A stretch of 64,000 nt of DNA, from positions 250,001-314,000 of the forward strand of contig JAQFVV010000552.1 in NCBI GenBank assembly GCA_028023455.1, written 5' to 3'. A program made the position numbers and the translations under genes. Shown piece after piece: positions 57,928 to 64,000 of this stretch (position 1 is its first letter; each line of letters starts with the position of its first letter). This stretch comes from Epiperipatus broadwayi (Eukaryota > Onychophora > Udeonychophora > Euonychophora > Peripatidae). The notes beneath the pieces were generated by a model. The model was not told the origin of the DNA. It saw only the letters and a program-made list of their open reading frames with translations, and ran no database searches.

Positions 57928-58939
57928 ATATAATTACATATATTGCTTTAAAAATACAGACATTGAATCATAATATTATATATATATATATTGTGCCCTT
58001 TTGTATGGATCTCCATAACGTGTTATATCAATTCGTTAAAAAATTTTAAATTTAAGATATATTATAGCTATATGATGTTGATTTTATTTATAATAATCTT
58101 TCAAAAGTTTAACTAAAGTAAACTATGAATATTTGATATGTGAAATTGTGCTAATATTTGAGAGAGACATTTCAATTAAAAAAAATGATAATATTATATG
58201 GTTGGGAAAACTGGCCATGATCAATACTGCATTAATAAGTTTTATAAATAAATGTTTAAAGCTAAAAGTTTTAAAAAAAGACAAGTTAAAATTAAATGCA
58301 GATATTTATTGTTGATAGAGATTAATATTTTAGTAAGTGAATATAAATATTTTTGTTATTAAAAGTATATAATAGAAGATTAATATTTGATTTTATAATA
58401 TCGAATTATTATTTTAAAGTTGTTATAGTATATTATTTGTTTTTAAAAAATATTTATTTTATAAAATTGAATTGTTAGTTTATTTTTAGATAATTACAAG
58501 CGTTTATATCTGTGTTGTAAATCAGGTGACAGATAGACATATGTACACATATGCTTGTAAGTTTTTTTTTTAGTAAAGTTGCAACACTGTTTTAAAATTC
58601 TATTATAAAATTTATAAATATTATATTGGCTATCACGAGATAAAAATAAAAATAATTAGTGTGAAATATTAAATCTGATTTTTAAAATACTGTTTAAAAA
58701 ATATAATGAATAAAAATAGACTTAGTTTGTTTAGAAAAATAGTCTTATAAAAGTTAAAAGTGAAATAAAGTAAAACATATATTTTTAAAAATGTTTAATG
58801 GATTTAAATAAATGATAAAAATTAATTTAAGAATTAAGTAATGTAATAAATAATAAATATTAAATAAGTCATTATTTATTTTTAATTTTGTATTGTTGGT
58901 AAGATATGTAAATAGGCTAGCAAGGTGATTGTTTAATTT
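57928..58939. other. AT-rich spacer, nothing recognised
   Basis: A 60-codon frame at 58133-58315 has no motif. No RNA gene was recognised. Confidence 0.5.
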
Positions 58940-59000
58940 ACCAATCAAGTGGGTAATTTATTCCGGTATAAAAACGGAGGTTCAATTGTTCAGGGTGATT
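58940..59000 (+). promoter_or_regulatory. Candidate RNA polymerase II core promoter
   Basis: CCAAT (58941-58945) lies about 26 bases before TATAAAAA (58967-58974). A TCAGGG initiator-like sequence follows about 25-30 bases downstream, near 58990. The local GC content is higher than the surroundings. Order and spacing fit a TATA promoter, as in an LTR or a gene. However, no downstream open frame supports a coding transcript, and TATA-like strings are common in DNA this AT-rich. Confidence 0.3.
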
Positions 59001-62000
59001 GTAATTTCTTTTAAGTGAAGTGTGCTATTAAATATAGCTAAGTAAAAAATTATAGACGCTCTCGTAATAGTTTCTTAATTTATAAGAGAGGAGTTTTAAA
59101 TAATTTTATAAAAGTTTACCGTTTAATATGCAGTGTTAATTTGGTCATAATTCCCTATTGATCGTCTCTATCAAGGCTCAATTTTACTATCAAATAATCA
59201 TGAAAATATTGTATATTGATAAAATGTGTTGGAAACTTTATATTAAAAATATAGTGAACGCGGGATTAACTAGGAGAATTACTAGTTGGATAAAAATAAT
59301 ATATTGGATATTATATGAATTTAAAAGTTGATTATAATTAATTTTTTATAAACAAATATTTTAAAGAAAAATAAATACTTCTTTATGAAGAAAGTATTTT
59401 TAAATTATATATTTTAATATATCTTTTGGTAAAGATATGGAAGTTAATAATAATTGCAGAAATACTTGCCTTATTAAGTCTTTGTTATTTAAAAGACTAG
59501 ATGTTGATAGCTTTTAAAAAAAAAACTGATAATTCGGAAATTTAATTGATAAATAAATACTTATAAAAACGTTATAATATTTAAATTCTATATGCTGGTT
59601 ATATAGAAAAATTTAAAAAATGTTCTGCTGAATATTTTAAGAAATGCGCAAAGAAGTATACGTGGATATCCAAGTCAATTTTTATAAAAACTTAAATTAA
59701 ACATTTAACTATTGATTAATCCTAGGAAGATAATAACTTTTAAACAAATCCGGATCCTATAAACTGTTTTAATTATTATTTTGTTTCTTTATGGTGGAAC
59801 TTATTTTATCTTATTTTTTAAAAAAAAAAAAAAACGTTTTCCATTTATTTCATAAAAACTGTTTAAACACATGATGTACCGGAAAAAGGAAGTGGTGTTG
59901 GTAAAATGTTGTGCCTAGGAAAAAAGAACAATTGTGGGTGGAAAGAAGACACTGTTGGATTTTATGTAACATATTTTGTTTTCTTAACTAACATAGATTT
60001 TTAATTATTTATTGATCTATTAGAGATAAGAGAGGTACATTTTAAAAGTAATTACACATTAATATAACACTTAATTTCATAAAGTTTATTTTTTTTTATA
60101 TAATTTTACAACACGTAATATTTTAAAAATAATTGTTGAGTATAAATGTGATATTATTTTGTAAAACTATAATCCTGGAGGACATCGTTTGGCTGATTAT
60201 AAATTGGAGTATCATTTATGGTAATAATTATATAATATTAATAATTTAATGTATTTTGCTTTGTTTTCTTTAGATAAATCAAATATTATTTGATTGTTGA
60301 GTGAATGTATAAATATTTAAAGAACATACACGCATAATATTATCAATAATAGTTTTATTTTAATATGCATACTTTATTTTACAATATAAATTTATTACAA
60401 CGTAATAAGAGTTATCCAGAAATAATTATATGATTCTTTTGTAAATACACTTTAATGTTTTCTATTATAATATTAGGAATTTGATTTATTATATTAGTAT
60501 GAGTCATTTATATTTATTTTCAAATTAGTAAGAGGTAAAAATATATCTATATTTTTATTTTTTTTTATTAGACAAGTTAAATTAATTTTATATAGAAATT
60601 TATATTTTGTTTGAAGAGTTTATCATATATAGATGATGAGATATAAGAGAGTTTGGATAGTCAATTTTTTTAAAAAATTGGTAAGCTGATACTGAAGTTA
60701 AATAAGATTAGAATGATATTTGAAGATAGGGTTTTATTAAGAGGGAATAGGAATAACAAGTAGAGAAGAATAGTAGTTTAAATGGAAAAGAATCATAGAA
60801 TTTTATTTTAATATAATAACTTTATAAATTGGTAATTTATAAATAAAAATGTTGTCTTCACAAAATTGTTGAATAATTTTAAAATATTATTTTAAGAAAA
60901 GAACACATATGTATTGCATATTTTGGTAAGACATATATTATGAAATTACATCAGAATGAAGTAAATAATTATGTAATCAATAAAAGTCACATAATATTAT
61001 AAAGTTATATCAATTTATACATTAGTTGATCTTTAGTTAATGCTAATAATACATGTAATACATAATAGCTACATTATAATAGAAATAGCTAGAATACTTA
61101 AATGGAGTAGCATTTTAATTATTAAAGTTTGTTTATTTTACATGTGCTACATAAGTGATATTTTACATAAAAGCCTTATATTGTACTAAGTGATTATAAA
61201 TGATATCTAGTAAAATATAAGTTCATAGACTCAATTACATGTTACTAATAAAACATTTAAGAAATGTATGGATTATTTATTTTGGATTATAGAAATAACA
61301 ACAATGTAAGAATCTTGTATTATTATTATTTTTCTTATTTTATTTTTCTTGATTTCCACTTGTAATGTAAATAATGTATATAAGTTGTTTATTAAAGTTG
61401 ATGTAAATAAATTTGTTTAAGTTGTTTTAAAAGTGTGTCGAATTCATTATTTTGCACCACAGCATTTGACAACAGATAATTTGAATAAAACATAATATTT
61501 GCACAATATGAAATAAATTATCATTATTATTTTTAAAAGAAATACAGTATTTTCTTAATATAATTTATAGAAATTCATTGACATTAACATATTATGTTAT
61601 AATGGTCACAAAAATAATTATAATGCACAATATAAGAGTATAATATTATTTATTGCCACATATTATTAAATTATAAGATTTTATTATATTCTCAATTAAG
61701 ATATTATATGAAGATGAAAGACATGTAGATGATTTACTTGTTTTCTTAATGATTAGTAGTATAATAAAATAGATAAGGTTAACTTATACACTGGAGATTA
61801 TTATTATTATTAGTTATTTATTATTATTATAAGTTAAGTGTAGTTAGGTCTGATATTAAATCCCTTATCATGCCTATCTGCAAGAAGTATTATTACTTTA
61901 AGATAATTAAAAGAACCTGAGATTATTTAGTTATATTTCTTTGATAAAAGATTGAGATTTATTTATTACTATTATTGAAGTTAGTTAATTTTTTATAAAA

Positions 62001-62340
62001 GACATAGGAGTGCTATAGATGTATTAGTGAGATAATAAAGAGGTAATAGTATTCTTATGCCATTGAGATAATGTCTTAGAAGACATAGGCTCAATGTAAA
62101 TTCATATTACCACTTGTAACTTCACTTCATAGTCTCATGATTTAATAAATACTTATTTAATTAGTGCATGATATTGAACTATATTAATTTTCTGTTAGTT
62201 GTACTAAATCTGATAAGATATAGTATTATAAAAATATATTAATAATAGTTATACATATTTTAGCCAAGCATAACAATTTAATTGAGCTAGTCATATTTTA
62301 AGTTATATTATATTTCTGGAAGTGAGGGTACAATATATAT
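59001..62340. other. AT-rich spacer, no gene recognised
   Basis: Only short, AT-driven frames. A somewhat GC-richer island near 59870-59965 has two ETS-like GGAA sites, but its ATG frame ends after 15 codons. No repeat or RNA gene is supported. Confidence 0.5.
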
Positions 62341-62447
62341 AAAATTAAGAGTGTGCTAATAACTCTAAACAAGCTTTTTTTTTTATTTATGATAAATGCT
62401 ACTACAAGAGAAGGCATTCAAATCATTTTTATCTTGGATTGTCTCCA

Positions 62448-62488
62448 TCCCCAGAACGGTTTCGACCTATGGGTCTCTTCAGTGAGGA
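62448..62488 (-). pseudogene. Hammerhead ribozyme with damaged stem III
   Basis: On the minus strand CTGAAGA (62476-62482), the GACC/GGTC stem II and GAAA (62460-62463) are intact. Stem III reads ACCGTT instead of ACCGGT, which breaks its self-complementarity. The 3' arm TGGGGA and 5' arm TCCTCA still pair. Activity should be reduced or lost. Confidence 0.75.
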
Positions 62489-62973
62489 GTTGGGACATTA
62501 GATCTAAAAAACCAACTCAAGCAAAGCATTTATCTAAAAGATAATTGTTAGAAGAAGATCTGAAACTTTTAGACATCTACATGTCTTTAAAGTCAGCTCT
62601 CCAACTGAAAAAAATCATATGGGCCTGAACTTAATTCAGATACTCCATATATTAGTAGGCTTAGCTCTTTAATTTAGGTAAAGCCACAACAGCAATATAA
62701 TAATAGTAATAATAACAAGTGCAAGCTACATATAAGTCATGTGACATCTGACTTGTTATTATTACTAGTATTATTTTGCTATTGTGGCTTTGGCTAAATT
62801 AAATGGCTAAGCCTACTAATATATGGAGTATCTGAATTAAGTTCAGGCCCATATGATTTTTTCAGTTGGAGAGCTGACTTTAAAGACATGTAGATGTCTA
62901 AAAGTTTCAGATTTTCTTCTAACAAATATCTTTTAGATAAATGCTTTGCTTGAGTTGGTTTTTTAGATCTAAT

Positions 62974-63029
62974 GTCCCAACTCCTCACTGAAGAGACCCA
63001 TAGGTCGAAACCGGTCTGGGGATGGGGAC
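62974..63029 (+). ncRNA. Hammerhead ribozyme, intact core
   Basis: In order: outer stem I arm GTCCC (62974-62978), AAC bulge and inner arm TCCTCA (62982-62987). Next are CTGAAGA (62988-62994), stem II GACC-CATA-GGTC (62995-63006) and GAAA (63007-63010). Stem III ACCGGT (63010-63015) follows, then cleavage-site C (63016). The 3' arms are TGGGGA (63017-63022), TG bulge and GGGAC (63025-63029). Every invariant position is satisfied and all helices pair, with one G.U in stem I. Stem III is a six-base palindrome with no loop, so two molecules would have to pair to form a double hammerhead. Minimal type I hammerheads of this kind are known from Penelope-like and SINE-like repeats of animals. Confidence 0.87.
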
Positions 63030-63194
63030 AATCCAAGATAAAAATGATTTGAATGCCTTCTCTTGTAGTAGCATTTATCATAAATAAAAAAAAAGCTTGT
63101 TTAGAGTTATTAGCACACTCTTAATTTTACATATTTGTAAGTGCAAGCTATATATAAGTCATGTGACATCTGACTTGTTTCTTATATATATATT

Positions 63195-63210
63195 TTAATC
63201 AAGGAAATTT

Positions 63211-63248
<38 letters not shown>

Positions 63249-63275
63249 CTATTCTGAGAAAATTTCCTTGATTAA
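63195..63275. repeat. ~21-bp inverted repeat around an (AT)n loop
   Basis: TTTTAATCAAGGAAATTTTCTCA (about 63193-63215) is complementary to TGAGAAAATTTCCTTGATTAAAA (about 63254-63276). The AT array at 63215-63247 lies between them. Confidence 0.85.
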
Positions 63276-63368
63276 AACAATGTATTAAATATTATCTATA
63301 ATGTTTATTTTATTATATTACAATGCAAATTTCATTATGTAATATTATGTTTTACTCTGGTATCTGTA
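63249..63368 (+). repeat. Second copy of the MITE core
   Basis: About 120 bases match 57748-57870 almost base for base: ACTATTCTGAGAAAA-TTCCTTG at the start and TTTTACTCTGGTATCTGTAA at the end. The terminal inverted repeats of the 57.6 kb copy are missing. Confidence 0.85.
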
Positions 63369-64000
63369 ATTTTAAGTTATTATTGTACTAAAAAGTTCTT
63401 TATAAAATTAATTGCCTAGACACAGATGATTGATTTATATTTATAAATTAAATAATTAATTTTTAGTTGGTTCCCTTTCCTAGTGATAATAAATCAGGAA
63501 TTCAAATTAATTAGAGAAGAGGTTATAGGCTAATAGGTTAATCAAAAGTATTATAATGTATTCACATGATTACTAGTATAAATTGATATTAAGACCTGAC
63601 ATTATTATAGGTTCTCTTTTCAATCAGTTTATTTTTTATTTTATTTGTAGCAGATGTATTTTAAAAACTCCAGTAATATTTTAAAGATGGAATTTTATTT
63701 AATTTTTATTATTTTTTAGATTAAGTATGTTGTGCTAAAGTTATACATAGTCACACTTGTCTGGATTTAAACTCCAAAAAGCTAATGTTTTTCATAACTA
63801 CATTTTTGACCATATCATTAAATTATTGTAATGTTTAAAATATTACCTTTCAAAATTTGCATAATTTTCACACTGAGAGATTTTAAAAGATTTTACTATT
63901 ATTATAACTATAATGACACAAGTGCTATTATTGATTTCAATACATCTTTGAATGTCTATCTCAAATTTAAACTTGCCATAATATATTTAAAATTATTAGC
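63369..64000. other. AT-rich spacer, nothing recognised
   Basis: No gene, RNA or strong repeat was seen up to the window end. Confidence 0.5.

Larger units (their letters stand above)
62341..63180. mobile_element. Hammerhead-bearing SINE-like element (subfamily E2), palindromic pair with start of a third unit
   Basis: Arms of about 375 bp (about 62345-62719 reverse and 62755-63126 forward) are highly similar reverse complements. The forward copy runs head, ribozyme and tail. The head has GGCTAAGCC (A-box-like, near 62802), AAGTTCAGGCCC (B-box-like, 62839-62850) and GCTGACTTTAAAGACATG. The ribozyme is at 62974-63029. The tail has GTAGCATTTATCATAAAT, nine A, then GCTTGTTTAGAGTTATTAGCAC. The centre holds GTGCAAGCTACATATAAGTC, which recurs after the forward tail (63141-63160). 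This indicates that units can be joined tail to head in tandem. A box to B box spacing suits pol III transcription. Confidence 0.82.

Overview
This window looks like non-coding, repeat-dominated nuclear DNA from an invertebrate animal. It is extremely A+T rich, packed with long (AT)n, (AAT)n and (CA)n microsatellites, and has no dense ORFs, operons or ribosome-binding sites. I found no convincing intact host protein gene. The recognisable coding sequence is all retroelement relics, broken by stops and frameshifts. An RTE-clade LINE, SINE-like repeats, MITE-like inverted repeats and CpG-decay substitutions between repeat copies fit an invertebrate with germline CpG methylation (a mollusc such as a cephalopod, a cnidarian, a flatworm or an arthropod). 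I cannot name the species.

Layout. 1-14 kb: AT-rich spacer with microsatellites, a dispersed tRNA-related repeat family (7.4-7.8, 11.5-12.3 and 12.7 kb) and a degenerate minisatellite (13.7 kb). 14.4-15.3 kb: a SINE-like element cluster with a hammerhead ribozyme. 15-22.5 kb: spacer, with a compound (ATT)n(ATG)n array and a homopolymer-rich stretch at 21.5 kb. 22.6-24 kb: the 3' end of a LINE with a zinc-binding C-terminal motif. 24.3-32.6 kb: two ~2.65 kb direct repeats flanking a broken gag-like gene, a candidate non-autonomous LTR element with large terminal repeats. 34.3 kb: a tRNA-type SINE. 39.1-42.1 kb: a nearly full-length but dead RTE LINE between two long (AT)n arrays. 44.7-45.6 kb: a second hammerhead cluster. 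45.7-52.9 kb: a second gag relic (minus strand) bracketed by direct repeats that contain nested 32-bp and 86-bp tandem arrays. 56-58 kb: a foldback element and two MITE-like elements. 62.3-63.2 kb: a third hammerhead element arranged as a large palindrome.

The most interesting system is this superfamily of SINE-like elements with hammerhead ribozymes. Three diverged subfamilies share the order head block, hammerhead, A-rich or AT-rich tail. In two subfamilies every key core base is kept and the helices covary. In the third the core bases are kept but stem II opens with an A.A mismatch. Stem III is self-complementary with no loop in all three, which suggests that two ribozymes act as a dimer. 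Each cluster contains head-to-head copies that form long inverted repeats. Degenerate or truncated ribozyme copies lie beside the intact ones.
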